Source: JBFWUW01 sp050247075 (lineage in GTDB: Bacteria; Planctomycetota; Planctomycetia; Pirellulales; JBFWUW01). From it: a stretch of 40,887 bases of DNA. The DNA lies in NCBI GenBank assembly GCA_050247075.1, contig JBFWUW010000064.1, positions 1 to 40,887 of the forward strand. Direction: 5' to 3'. The position numbers and the translations under genes are program-made. Positions 1 through 9,109 of the stretch are shown one piece after another; position 1 is the stretch's first letter; each line of letters opens with the position of its first letter. The notes beneath the pieces are model-generated. The model was not told the DNA's origin. It ran no database searches and saw nothing but the letters and a program-made list of their open reading frames with translations.

Positions 1-87
1 CGCCTCAATCAGCCGGAAAAACGGATACAGCGTGTCGACCGTTTCCGTCGCGTCGCCCACGATGATGAGGACTTTTCTCGATGGCAT
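1..87 (-). CDS. DJ-1/PfpI family protein, N-terminal fragment
   Basis: Partial gene running off the left edge; only the first 29 codons are inside the window, with the ATG at 87-85. The peptide begins MPSRKVLIIVGDATETVDTL and continues YPFFRLIEA, the first beta strand and helix of a DJ-1/PfpI (class I glutamine amidotransferase-like) fold. Similar starts (K-x-L-x-I-x-G-D) occur in planctomycete PfpI proteins. The nucleophilic cysteine that would separate a protease-, chaperone- or glyoxalase-like member lies outside the window, so function cannot be refined. It is divergent from the cytochrome operon that starts at 269, leaving about 180 bp that must hold both promoters. Confidence 0.65.
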   Translation of the reverse strand, partial: MPSRKVLIIVGDATETVDTLYPFFRLIEA

Positions 88-268
88 GGATAACTCCAAG
101 TACTCACTGCTCAACAGTTGCGGCGAATGGCGCTGGATTCCGGCGGCTTTACCGTTGTAGAATAGTATCGGCCAACCAAGAATGGAATCAAATCGGCCAC
201 GGCTGCACCAACCCGGCCCACCACTATCCAACCGAACCGTTCCGCCGAGCCTCTCCCTCCGAGCTTTC

Positions 269-2695
269 ATGATGCGTTTGTTTTTCTGCGTGTTGGCATG
301 CCTCTCTGGGGCGGTGATGGCTTCGGCCGGGGAACCGTTTGAGGCGTTCTTGGAAAAACATTGCCTGCGCTGCCATGGCCCGGAAAAGGTGGAACGGGAC
401 TTGCGGCTCGACCAGCTTTCTCGCGATTTCAAGGCGGGTGCGGACGGCCATTTGTGGGCGGAGATCGTCGAACGCATCAACGCGGGGGAGATGCCACCCG
501 CCGATGAACCTCAGCCGACCGAAAACGAGATTGCCACGGTCATCGAACAGCTTGACTCACGCATCCGCGAGGGGCGCGCGGTACGCATGGCGGCCCGGTC
601 GCCGGTGGCCCACTACCGGCTTAGCCGGCGGGAATACCAAAACACCGTCTACGATCTGTTGGGCGTGCGGTACGATCCGACGAAGCCGGGCGAGTTGAAC
701 GCCGATACGCGCTGGCAAGGCTTTGAGCGCATCGGATCGCAGCTCTCACTTTCACCCTCGCATGTCGAACGCTATTACCGGGCAGCCGAGATTGTGCTGG
801 ACCGGGCCTTTCCCGCGCAACCAGTCGAGTCCAAAACCATCCGCCAGACAGCGGCCGATATCCGCTACAACGGCGGAAAGCAACAACAGGCTTATCTCGA
901 TCGCTTCGGCATCCAGCGGCCATTGCGGGCGTTGATCTTTCCGGGGCGGTTGCAGCAAGCTTTTGGGCCGCATTGGTTTGGCGGCGTCGGTTCGCAACAG
1001 AGCGGCCTGTATCGCGCTCGGATGCAGGTCAGCGGTATTCGCCCGCCGGGAGGGCAAACGCCCCACTTGCGGATTGGCAAGGCCACGGACGAAGCGGCCA
1101 ACGAAGGCCTGGTCGAACTCGACATCATGGCCCCAGAAGATAATCCGGAGATCGTCGAGTTCGAGGTGATTCTGGAAATGCCGGCCAGCCTCGATTTCAA
1201 TGTCGTGGTTTCCGACATTATCTCGCGCGACAAGGGGGGCCACCACCGCAACATTCTGGGCAGCGACAGCTATGTCTTTACGCATACGAGTGAAACGCGG
1301 CTGCTGAACCCGACCGGCCCCAAGCTGTTCGACGAAGAAGGACGTGGAATCTTCTCATTTGTGTTGTTGGACTGGATCGAATGGCAAGGGCCGATCGAAA
1401 GCGAGGCCGAGCGAGAAACACGCCTAGGCTTGATGCCGCCGGACGACGCGACGCCGGAGGTTGTCGCGGGCCACTTGCAACGTTTCGCCGAGCGAGCCTG
1501 GAGGCGGCCTGTCGCCCAGGAGGAACTCGAGCCCTATCTGCGGGCGTACGAGGCCGAATGCGTTGCCGGAGAAGGCACCGCTTCCGCTTTTCGGGCCGCC
1601 TTGCTCGGCGTTCTCACGTCTCGCAATTTTACCTACATCGTCGAGGGGGATGTTCAACCGCGCCAGCGGCTGACCGACTGGGAACTTGCCTCGCGCCTCT
1701 CGTACTTTCTCTGGAGTTCGATGCCGGACCAGGCCTTGTTCGACGCTGCCCGCGACACCGGACTGAACGGTGCGGGCCTGGCGGCCCAGGTGGACCGCAT
1801 GTTGGCCGACGCCAGGATCGACCGCTTTATAGAGGACTTCCCGCGGCAGTGGCTGCAACTGCATCGCCTGGGGATGTTTCCGCCCGACGGCAATCTGTAC
1901 CCCGACTACGACGTTTGGCTGGAAGCCAGCATGCACGAAGAGGTCACGCGGTTCTTTCGCGAGGTCTTCGCCAACAACCTGTCCGTGGACGCTTTCTTGG
2001 CGTCTGACTGGACAATGGCCAATCCGCGGCTGTGTGACTTTTACGGCCTGCCCGAACCAAAATCATCCGGTTTCCAGCGCGTGCCGCTGCGGGCGGAGGA
2101 CCACCGTGGCGGGCTGCTGACAATGGGGGCGATACTCGGCCTGACATCCGACGGCACCCGGCATCGGCCGGTTCACCGCGGGGTCTGGGTCAGCGAGGCC
2201 ATCTTTGGCAAGACACCGCCGCCGCCGCCAGCCAACGTTGACCCCATCGAACCCAATCCGCCAGACAGCCCCAAGGCAACCATTCGGCAGAAGATCGAGG
2301 CTCACGCCAAGAATGCCAACTGCGCCGCCTGCCATCGCAAGATCGACCCGCTGGGCCTGGCTTTCGACCAGTTCGACGCTATTGGCCAGTGGCGCACCCA
2401 CGAGCGCGTCGAAACGGGGACCGGTGGCGACCCGCCCGTCAACCCCAGTGGTACAATGCCCGACGGCCGCACGTTCGCCGATGCCGAACAGTTCAAGCAA
2501 CTGCTGCTTGACGACCGCGACCGTTTTCTGGAGGCCTTCGTCGAGCAACTTTGCACTTATGGCCTGCGCCGCGTGTTGACGATAGACGACCGTGAAGACA
2601 TCCGCTTCATCGTGGAAGAAGCAAAGCAGAAGCAATATCGATTGCGGGACATCGTGCGGGCTGTCGCCTTGTCCGACTTGTTCCAGAAACGCTGA
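269..2695 (+). CDS. Planctomycete PSCyt1/DUF1587-DUF1592-DUF1588-DUF1585 protein
   Basis: Secreted haem-site protein of about 808 residues. The reading frame is open from 182, but the ATG at 269 (or 272) is chosen because it is followed directly by a signal peptide (MMRLFFCVLACLSGAVMASA). Residues 32-36 are CLRCH, a c-type haem motif of the PSCyt1 type. A DUF1587-like segment follows (SRREYQNTVYDLLGV), then a beta-rich middle, DUF1595/DUF1592-like helices, and a DUF1588-like segment with a second haem motif CAACH at 685-689 followed by KIDPLGLAFDQFD. The last 75 residues (GLRRVLTIDDRED) are DUF1585-like. In planctomycetes such proteins are nearly always followed by a DUF1552 gene, as here 30 bp downstream. 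They are thought to be periplasmic or extracellular oxidoreductases, possibly in polymer breakdown; the substrate is unknown. Confidence 0.93.
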   Translation: MMRLFFCVLACLSGAVMASAGEPFEAFLEKHCLRCHGPEKVERDLRLDQLSRDFKAGADGHLWAEIVERINAGEMPPADEPQPTENEIATVIEQLDSRIREGRAVRMAARSPVAHYRLSRREYQNTVYDLLGVRYDPTKPGELNADTRWQGFERIGSQLSLSPSHVERYYRAAEIVLDRAFPAQPVESKTIRQTAADIRYNGGKQQQAYLDRFGIQRPLRALIFPGRLQQAFGPHWFGGVGSQQSGLYRARMQVSGIRPPGGQTPHLRIGKATDEAANEGLVELDIMAPEDNPEIVEFEVILEMPASLDFNVVVSDIISRDKGGHHRNILGSDSYVFTHTSETRLLNPTGPKLFDEEGRGIFSFVLLDWIEWQGPIESEAERETRLGLMPPDDATPEVVAGHLQRFAERAWRRPVAQEELEPYLRAYEAECVAGEGTASAFRAALLGVLTSRNFTYIVEGDVQPRQRLTDWELASRLSYFLWSSMPDQALFDAARDTGLNGAGLAAQVDRMLADARIDRFIEDFPRQWLQLHRLGMFPPDGNLYPDYDVWLEASMHEEVTRFFREVFANNLSVDAFLASDWTMANPRLCDFYGLPEPKSSGFQRVPLRAEDHRGGLLTMGAILGLTSDGTRHRPVHRGVWVSEAIFGKTPPPPPANVDPIEPNPPDSPKATIRQKIEAHAKNANCAACHRKIDPLGLAFDQFDAIGQWRTHERVETGTGGDPPVNPSGTMPDGRTFADAEQFKQLLLDDRDRFLEAFVEQLCTYGLRRVLTIDDREDIRFIVEEAKQKQYRLRDIVRAVALSDLFQKR

Positions 2696-2725
2696 CAGCC
2701 TGTTGAAAACCTTCGCGAGAATACC

Positions 2726-4072
2726 ATGACCCACTCCTGGCTGATCGATCGTCGTCATGCCCTGCGCGGGCTAGGCAGCTTTATTGCCCTGCCGCTATTG
2801 AACTGCATGCGGCCCGCCTGGACGGCGGAGGCTGAACCGCCGCGGCGGAGCGCGTTTATCTACATTCCCAACGGTGTGAACACCCTCGACTACCAGATCA
2901 CCACGCCCGGCGACAACTACACCTTTTCGCGTTCCCTAAAGCCGCTGGAAAAGCATCGCAGTATCATCACGCCCATCAGCGGCCTGCATCACCCGGGCGG
3001 GTTGGGGCACCATCACAATTGCCAGAAGATCTGGCTGACGGGGGGCCAGCTTGGCCCGACCGATCGCAACACCATCTCGGTCGATCAACAGATGGCCGAG
3101 GTAACCGCGACTCACACACGTTTTCATTCGCTGGAGATTTCGAACAAGGGCGAATCGCTGGCCTGGACCGCGGACGGCATTCGGTTGCCCGGCATGAGCC
3201 GCTGCAGCGAGATCTTTGCCCACCTGTTCGAGCAGCCAAAGGACGGCACCGCTGCCCAACGGCGGGCTCTGCGCCGCAAGGCAAGTGTCTTGGATGCAAA
3301 CCTGGAAGAAGTCCGCTCCCTGGAGAGAAAAATGGGAGCCGAGGATAAAGGCCGGCTGAACCAGTACTTGACTGCCGTGCGGGAGACGGAAATCCGCACC
3401 AGGCAGGCCGATGCCTGGCTTGATGTTCCCCGTCCGGAAATCGCGGAAGCGGATCGCCAACGCGGCAACCGCGACGTGCCACAGACGCAGGCCGGCGACT
3501 ACTTTCGCACGATTTACGATCTGGTCGTGCTGGCCTTCCAGACCGACGCCACGCGCGTGGTCACTTTCAGCAGCGGGCTGGAAGGCCAAGGTTTGGCCAT
3601 CCCCGAGTTGGGCATTTCCCAGTCGCGGCACGAACTCAGCCATCACAACGGCGATGCGGGACACATGGAGAAACTGACGCAAAGCGACACCTTCAGCGTC
3701 GAGCAGTTCAGTTATTTCCTGACTCGTCTGGCCCAAACCCCGGATGGCAGCGGCCGTCCGCTGCTCGACACGACCATGGCCTTGTTCGGCAGCGGCATGG
3801 CCTATGGGCACAGCCACGGCAACGCCAACTTGCCGCTTGTCCTGGCGGGCGGAACGGGCTGCGGAGTCAAGCACGGCCGCCACCTCGACCTCAACCAGGG
3901 CCATTTTGACGGCTACCATCTGGATGACCCTGGCCAGCACTACCGCCTCTGCAGCCGTCCGGCCAACAGCAGCGCTCACATGAGCAACCTGCTGTTGATG
4001 ATGGCCCGCAAAATGGGCGTGGAAACCGAACGCTTCGGCGACAGCAACAGCGAATTGGAGTTAACAACTTGA
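2726..4072 (+). CDS. DUF1552 domain protein, Tat-type signal
   Basis: Protein of 448 residues starting at ATG 2726. The N terminus has a twin-arginine-like signal (DRRHALRGLGSFIALPLLN), as usual for DUF1552 proteins. The body carries family-typical stretches: FIYIPNGVN near the start, SGLHHPGGLGHHHNCQ, and late HELSHHNGDAGH plus ALFGSGMAYGHSHGNANLP, which resemble the metal- or sulfate-site loops of the alkaline-phosphatase-like DUF1501/DUF1552 superfamily. It is the standard partner of the PSCyt1/DUF1592 protein upstream. The stop codon overlaps the next gene by one base (TGATG), so the three genes are probably translated together. Biochemical role unproven. Confidence 0.93.
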   Translation: MTHSWLIDRRHALRGLGSFIALPLLNCMRPAWTAEAEPPRRSAFIYIPNGVNTLDYQITTPGDNYTFSRSLKPLEKHRSIITPISGLHHPGGLGHHHNCQKIWLTGGQLGPTDRNTISVDQQMAEVTATHTRFHSLEISNKGESLAWTADGIRLPGMSRCSEIFAHLFEQPKDGTAAQRRALRRKASVLDANLEEVRSLERKMGAEDKGRLNQYLTAVRETEIRTRQADAWLDVPRPEIAEADRQRGNRDVPQTQAGDYFRTIYDLVVLAFQTDATRVVTFSSGLEGQGLAIPELGISQSRHELSHHNGDAGHMEKLTQSDTFSVEQFSYFLTRLAQTPDGSGRPLLDTTMALFGSGMAYGHSHGNANLPLVLAGGTGCGVKHGRHLDLNQGHFDGYHLDDPGQHYRLCSRPANSSAHMSNLLLMMARKMGVETERFGDSNSELELTT

Positions 4073-5280
4073 TGACTCAGTTTTTTCGCCAGGCGGGATT
4101 GCCGGCATTGTTGCTTTGCAATTGGCTATGCGCTTCCATGGGCCTTGCCGCCGAACCGTTCCAGCCAGTGCCCGGAGAGTTTCCGCCGCTTGCGGAAGCG
4201 AAGGCCTACCGCGGTGAACTTGTCTTTGTCGACCATGTGAACCGCCGCGGAAGCCTGCGATTGCACGTCGATGGCCATTTCCACGAGGGCCGGCTGCACC
4301 ACTTTGCCATGCTTCCCTACGGCATGATCCGCTACCGCGGCGCACCGGCGGAGTTGCGCGATATTCCCATTGGTACGGTCTTGTATGGCCGCTTCTACCT
4401 GCCGCCAGAACCAGCCACATCCGTTGTACCCATCGTACAAGGCAACGACGTATCGGCACCACCGGAGAACCACGCGATTCTGCTGGAGGATGGGCCGAGC
4501 CTATGCCTGCGAGAAGGCAAGGCCTGGAAACTGAAGGAAGTGGACATCAATGGTCCTGCCAGCCAACTTGTCGCCACCCTGGACCGGCAAGAAGGGGGTG
4601 AAGGACTCGGCGGCGAGCACAAGTTGACCATCGACGGATCAACTCGCATTTGGCGCGGCCGGGAGCTGCTGGGTCTCGATGAGCTCGTGGCGGAAGGGGT
4701 CTGGCCCGCCAACGGTCCAAAAAAACTGGAGGACCAGCCCGTTCAACTGGCTCTCACCTGGCATCCGCGTTACCTCTACCAGCAGTTTCACGTGGCCGAT
4801 GTTTGGCTCGACGAAGCCGCGATGAAGGTTGCCACCGAACGTCAACGGCAAGTCCACATTCGCCACATTCGCACCCGCTGGATGCCGGCCGTGGTCGATT
4901 CCATCGAGTACGGCGAGTTTGGCCGGGCCAGCGTGAAGGCGACCTTGTTCGGCGGCATGGATGAATCCCTGTATGCCGATTTCAAGCCAGGCATCGGCGG
5001 CAAGATGGCCGCGGCCGAGAACACGCTCCGTACCTGGTGGCCAGACCACGACGGCATGGATGGCCGGATCGCATCGGTCGAAAAAGTTGATCTGAATCCG
5101 CCTCCGGGCAGTAGCGGGTTTCAGATCCAGTTCGATGTCCCGCTCATCTTGGAGGGGTTCCGCCCAGGCCGCGTCGTTCGTATTCGTCCGCAAAACTGGC
5201 CCAATGTCAAACCGCCCGTGGAAGAGACGATCCGCGACTTCGAGGACCGCTGGCCAAGCCCAGACCTGTTCCGAAAATAA
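4072..5280 (+). CDS. Secreted protein of unknown function, third gene of DUF1592-DUF1552 operon
   Basis: Protein of about 402 residues. A TTG at 4069 is possible, but ATG 4072, which overlaps the upstream stop by one base, is preferred. A signal peptide is visible (LPALLLCNWLCASMGLAAE). I recognise no family. The first half (FVDHVNRRGSLRLHVDGHFHEGRLHHFAML, residues about 45-75 in pieces) looks like a beta-barrel segment with several histidines. The middle contains HLTIDGSTRIWRGREL-like and RHIRTRWMPAVVDSI stretches, and the C terminus has another beta segment ending RVVRIRPQNWPN. No CxxCH and no obvious catalytic triad. Tight translational coupling implies it works with the two upstream proteins, for example as a binding or accessory subunit; that is inference only. 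Confidence 0.75.
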   Translation: MTQFFRQAGLPALLLCNWLCASMGLAAEPFQPVPGEFPPLAEAKAYRGELVFVDHVNRRGSLRLHVDGHFHEGRLHHFAMLPYGMIRYRGAPAELRDIPIGTVLYGRFYLPPEPATSVVPIVQGNDVSAPPENHAILLEDGPSLCLREGKAWKLKEVDINGPASQLVATLDRQEGGEGLGGEHKLTIDGSTRIWRGRELLGLDELVAEGVWPANGPKKLEDQPVQLALTWHPRYLYQQFHVADVWLDEAAMKVATERQRQVHIRHIRTRWMPAVVDSIEYGEFGRASVKATLFGGMDESLYADFKPGIGGKMAAAENTLRTWWPDHDGMDGRIASVEKVDLNPPPGSSGFQIQFDVPLILEGFRPGRVVRIRPQNWPNVKPPVEETIRDFEDRWPSPDLFRK

Positions 5281-5365
5281 ACTGGCCAACACCTCATGGC
5301 GCAAAAATGATCGAACGCCGGCCTCCGCCAAGCTATTCAGCAAGCCAGCCCCTGGCGCTCAACTA

Positions 5366-5409
5366 TTCATCCTTCATCCTTCCGCCTTCATCCTTTCCTC
5401 CTCTCTCCT
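5366..5409. repeat. Short intergenic TTCATCC-type repeat, copy 1
   Basis: Polypyrimidine block made of degenerate 7-11 base units (TTCATCC TTCATCC TTCCGCC TTCATCC TTTCC). A close relative lies at 9686-9720 and, in reverse complement, at 15336-15378. It sits in the 237-bp gap between two genes and is not part of a convincing reading frame. Confidence 0.7.
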
Positions 5410-5506
5410 TGACGACTTGCCGGGGCTGCCGGACAATTGGGGGTAATCGGACTGCGGCCCCATCGGTCGTCTATTTGCACGGCCTCCAGTAGTTCGCAAA
5501 CCTTGC

Positions 5507-5512
5507 AGGAGG
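5507..5512 (+). promoter_or_regulatory. Perfect Shine-Dalgarno AGGAGG fixing the start of the redoxin lipoprotein
   Basis: AGGAGG five bases before ATG 5518. It decides against the longer open frame from 5437 and places the lipobox correctly. Confidence 0.85.
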
Positions 5513-5517
5513 CCTGT

Positions 5518-6852
5518 ATGTCGCGGACTATCTCGTCGCTGGCTGCTGTGTTGTTGTTTTTCGCCGGGTGTTCTCCATCGGTGGCACCGCCGGCCGAATC
5601 CAAGGTTGGTACTTCCGACACTAAGGCTACCACTTCTGATACAAAACCTGTCGAGAAGAAGGCCAACGGCATCCCGGCGGCCGTTGTTGACGATGGGGCA
5701 CAAGACAACGAGGACGAGTTGGCATCGGCCCGTTCCAATAAGCCCGACATGGAGGATGAGGCCGCCGAGAAGGGCGAACCGCTGACCGCCGACGAACTGA
5801 TGGAAGAGGCGGGCGAGAGGATTCAGCAAGAAGATATCGAAGGGTGCCTGGCCAAGGTGAAACAGGCCTTGGAGGTCGATCCGGAGCATCAAATTGCCTT
5901 AATCGCAGCCGTTAATGTCAGCCGCATGGCGGCCGAAACGAAGTTGTCCGAGGGAGACAAAGAGGCCGCCTATCCTCACCTGCGCGAATCGGCGGTCTTT
6001 CTGCGCCGCTTGCTCAAGGCCTACCCCGAGATGCAATCCAGGGTGGGGGATATGGCGGCCAAGACCTACTACAACGAGGCTTGCGCTCAGGCCGTGGATG
6101 GCGAAACCGAGCAGGCCCTGGCCACGCTTACGGAAGCCTTTGAGGCTGGCTACGACAACTTCGAGGAGTTGGAAGCCGACGACGACCTGGCCAGCGTCCG
6201 CGAATTGCCGGAATTCGCCCCCATGCTGTCGGACCAGGTCGAGAAGGCCGAAGAGGCCGCCCGTGCTTTCGCCCAGGAAGAACTGGCGAAAGGCGAAACG
6301 TACGACTTCGACTTTAGCCTGCCCAACCTGGAGGGCAAAACGGTTACCTTGGCGGAGTTCAAGGGGAAGGTCGTCATCGTGGATATCTGGGGAACGTGGT
6401 GCCCTCCCTGCCGGATGGAGGTTCCCCACTTTGTCGCCCTGCAAGATGAATTCAAGGAACAAGGCTTGGAGATTGTCGGCGTGAATTACGAGTCGGGCGA
6501 CGACGACGAAGTCAAGGAAGCCATCGACGGCTTCCTGAAAACCCAGCCGATCAACTACACGCTGCTGATCGGGGACGACGCCACCAAGGACCAAATCCCC
6601 GATATGCAAGGCTACCCCACCACGCTGTTCATCGACCGCACGGGCAAAGTGCGCCTACAAATCGTGGGCTACCACCCCAAGAGGCAATTAGCCGCATTGG
6701 TGAAGGAACTGCTGGCCGAACCGGCAGCCGAGGAGGATACCGAAGCCAGCGAGGACGCCGCAAGCGGCGATGAACCCGAAGCCGATGAAAAGGCCGATCG
6801 TGACGATGAACCCGAATCGGGGGATACGCCCGAAGCGGGAGAGGACGCCTAG
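5518..6852 (+). CDS. Lipoprotein with TPR-like region and C-terminal thioredoxin (TlpA-like) domain
   Basis: Protein of 444 residues. A lipobox (LLFFAGC) ends at about residue 19, so it is probably a lipid-anchored envelope protein. A low-complexity linker rich in Thr, Ser, Lys and Glu runs to about residue 80. Helical TPR-like repeats follow (about 90-250; note AETKLSEGDKEAAYPHLRES). Then comes an AhpC/TSA-redoxin domain with TYDFDFSLPNLEGKTVTL and the active site WGTWCPPC, with cysteines 295 and 298. The tail after about residue 400 is strongly acidic. WCPPC thioredoxins of this type are usually disulfide reductases in cytochrome c maturation or general envelope redox repair, which would suit a locus full of CxxCH proteins. 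Monocistronic by appearance. Confidence 0.88.
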   Translation: MSRTISSLAAVLLFFAGCSPSVAPPAESKVGTSDTKATTSDTKPVEKKANGIPAAVVDDGAQDNEDELASARSNKPDMEDEAAEKGEPLTADELMEEAGERIQQEDIEGCLAKVKQALEVDPEHQIALIAAVNVSRMAAETKLSEGDKEAAYPHLRESAVFLRRLLKAYPEMQSRVGDMAAKTYYNEACAQAVDGETEQALATLTEAFEAGYDNFEELEADDDLASVRELPEFAPMLSDQVEKAEEAARAFAQEELAKGETYDFDFSLPNLEGKTVTLAEFKGKVVIVDIWGTWCPPCRMEVPHFVALQDEFKEQGLEIVGVNYESGDDDEVKEAIDGFLKTQPINYTLLIGDDATKDQIPDMQGYPTTLFIDRTGKVRLQIVGYHPKRQLAALVKELLAEPAAEEDTEASEDAASGDEPEADEKADRDDEPESGDTPEAGEDA

Positions 6853-7072
6853 GCAGCGGAAGATTCCGCGGGCGAATAGAGGTTTTCGATGCCAGGCAGG
6901 CCTACTTATCGCATCCACAACACTTCGAACTGCTTCATCGCCCTTCGTGGTTCATCCAACGATGCATTGATCTGTATGCGAGGCGGAATCTGGTGACGGA
7001 TTTGACGGCAATTCCCCCGACTTCCGCTGCCAGCTTCCCCCTCGTTCGTGCTGCCGTCTCATGCAGGCCAAG

Positions 7073-7782
7073 TCAAAAGGACTGCGGCGTCTTTCCATCT
7101 GAACGGAGCAACTCGGCGACCAAATCCAGCGTTTGCGTCTGGCATTCGCGCAGGGAGATTCGTGGACGTGCCGACTGTAGCAAGCTGATCGCCGCGGCGG
7201 GGGAATCGGCATACCCCTGCTGAATAAGCCAAGCCGCCGCGACAAGTCCCGTTCGGCCATGCCCATTTGCGCAGTGGATCAGCAATTGCCGGCCAGGCTC
7301 GGGCGTCAATCGGCGAACGACCGATACCAGTTCGTGAGGCTCTAACGTGCTGGCATCGAGAATAGGAAAGCAACAATATCCAGGCACTGCTCGAATACTA
7401 GCCGGGTCGCGCAGCTCGGCGGTTAGATCGCAGATAACGGATGCTTCGCTGGGATACTCCCAATGGCGCAGCCGGCGTGCCACCATCAATGATGGCGTAA
7501 CTCTCTGGAACGCGGGTTCGCGGGATAGCCGGACCTGAAGTCCCCAGACCTCCGCACGAAGATCAGAAAGGGCAACAGCAGCAGCGTTGCTAGCCAAAAC
7601 CGCGATCCATCGGATCGCTTTCCAAATGGCACGGTTGATCTAGCCAGATAGGCTGACGCCACGATGGAGAACGAAACACCCGGCCAGGCAAGTCAGTACC
7701 ACGCGCCGCCTTCCACCGATCGAAAGAGCAGCACGGCGGCTACCAACAAGAAGGTACAGCCATATTTCCAGTCAGGACGCAT
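7073..7782 (-). pseudogene. Dual-specificity protein phosphatase-like gene, apparently interrupted
   Basis: The 3' part (TTG at 7597 down to the TGA at 7075-7073, 174 residues) is a tyrosine/dual-specificity phosphatase domain with general-acid-region DAST (D81) and signature HCANGHGRTG (C109, R115), followed by a normal C-terminal helix. Upstream, a different frame reads a plausible membrane N terminus: ATG 7782, MRPDWKYGCTFLLVAAVLLF, a TGA at 7695-7693 after WY, then 45 further open codons ending in WLATLLLLPFLIFVR at about 7552, where the frame must shift to join the phosphatase frame. I infer an original protein with two N-terminal membrane segments, now carrying one nonsense codon and one single-base deletion. 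Alternatives are sequencing errors, or a genuinely shorter cytosolic phosphatase starting at 7597. Confidence 0.6.
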
Positions 7783-7892
7783 GTATGGGGTTCCGGCCGC
7801 CCATGCGGTTGCCATCGGCCGGGCAGAACGCGCTCTGTCAGCCCGGTTGTCGCTGGGGGGTGTTACTTCTATGATAGCGGCGGGCCGCGGCG

Positions 7893-9101
7893 ATGGGCCG
7901 CGGCCAGTTCTGTTTTTGCCCCCCTGTCGGACGCTGGCCTACCTTGTTCAATGCTGCTCTCTTGTCCGGGCTGTTTGCCGCCAACGACCCCAAATTGCCG
8001 GCCAATGCGGCTGCGCTGGCGGAAGGCGTTCCACCGGTTGAGCTTTGGCACTGGCTGGCGACATCGGGGTTTGTCACGGTGCTGTTGATCTTTGACCTGG
8101 TGGTGTTTCATCGCCACAGCAAAGAGACCACCCTGCGCGAGGCGGGCATTGCCACCTTCGTCTGGTTCATGCTGGCGATGGCCTTTAACGCCGTTGTTTT
8201 TTGGTACTTTCGGCCGCCCGGCCAGGCGTTGTGGCAATCGACCGCCGGCTGGGAGTTCTTGACCGGCTATTTCGTGGAGTGGTCGTTGTCGATGGACAAC
8301 GTGTTTGTGTTCGCGGTGATCTTCGTCCACTTCCGCGTTCCCAAGAAGTACCAGTACCGCGTGCTGTTCTGGGGCATCCTGGGGGCCATCGGGCTCCGCC
8401 TGACCTTTGTGCTGCTCGGTGCGCGGCTGATCCAGATATTTGAGCCCATCATGGTGGTTTTCGGCGCGTTCTTGATCTACACGGCGATCAAGCTGGTGGT
8501 CAAAGAGGATGAGTTCGACCCCGAAACAGGGATTTTGTTCCGCCTGGGAAGAAAGTTCTTTCGGATTGCCAAGGACGACCACGGCGACAAGTTCTTCGTG
8601 CGAGAAGCCGGCAGCCTCTGTGTGACGCCGCTGTTTATCGTCCTGCTAGTCGTCGAAAGCACCGATATGCTGTTTGCCGTCGACAGCGTGCCGGCGATTT
8701 TTGGCGTGGTCAAGTCGCCGCCGCCCTTGGGCACCTTCGTCATCTTCACGTCCAATCTGTTCGCCATCATGGGCTTGCGGGCCTTGTACTTCTTGCTGGC
8801 CGGCATCATGCACATGTTTCGTTACCTTAAGTATGGCCTCAGCGCTATTTTGGGGTTTGTCGGCGTCAAGATGATTCTGGAGTTCGCTTATCACCACTCC
8901 CAAACCGTGCGCGATCTCGTACCGGCCTCTTGGAAGGAAATGGCCAGCCAGAATGACATGTTCCTGCCCTTTTTGTCGTTGAGCGTGATTGTATCTCTCT
9001 TGGCGATCTCCATTATCGCCTCGCTGTTGGCGCGAGAGAGCGTGCCCGCCACGGCGGAAGCCCAAGATAGCCACGACAAACCAACCGAAGATTCGCCCTA
9101 G
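7893..9101 (+). CDS. TerC family integral membrane protein
   Basis: Protein of up to 402 residues with about nine hydrophobic helices. The TerC/Alx signature is clear: FVEWSLSMDNVFVFAVIF in one helix and VESTDMLFAVDSVPAIF in another, placing acidic residues and Ser/Asn in the membrane as expected for metal binding. The 15 residues after LRLGRKFFRIAKDDHG form the usual central loop. Family members are linked to manganese efflux and tellurite or pH response. The start is uncertain: ATG 7893 lacks a Shine-Dalgarno and the first 20 residues are atypical; a TTG near 7947 is an alternative. I looked for a yybP-ykoY manganese riboswitch upstream and could not recognise one. Only 8 bp separate it from the next gene, so the two are likely cotranscribed. 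Confidence 0.92.
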   Translation: MGRGQFCFCPPVGRWPTLFNAALLSGLFAANDPKLPANAAALAEGVPPVELWHWLATSGFVTVLLIFDLVVFHRHSKETTLREAGIATFVWFMLAMAFNAVVFWYFRPPGQALWQSTAGWEFLTGYFVEWSLSMDNVFVFAVIFVHFRVPKKYQYRVLFWGILGAIGLRLTFVLLGARLIQIFEPIMVVFGAFLIYTAIKLVVKEDEFDPETGILFRLGRKFFRIAKDDHGDKFFVREAGSLCVTPLFIVLLVVESTDMLFAVDSVPAIFGVVKSPPPLGTFVIFTSNLFAIMGLRALYFLLAGIMHMFRYLKYGLSAILGFVGVKMILEFAYHHSQTVRDLVPASWKEMASQNDMFLPFLSLSVIVSLLAISIIASLLARESVPATAEAQDSHDKPTEDSP

Positions 9102-9109
9102 GTTTCCGC

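Noticed and set aside
7700..7892. Manganese riboswitch upstream of TerC
   Set aside because: I could not find the conserved yybP-ykoY core; only a GC-rich hairpin (GGGCCGCGGCGATGGGCCGC) is present.
7664..8041. Plus-strand open frame before TerC
   Set aside because: Opposes the disrupted phosphatase gene and overlaps the TerC start; no protein-like features.
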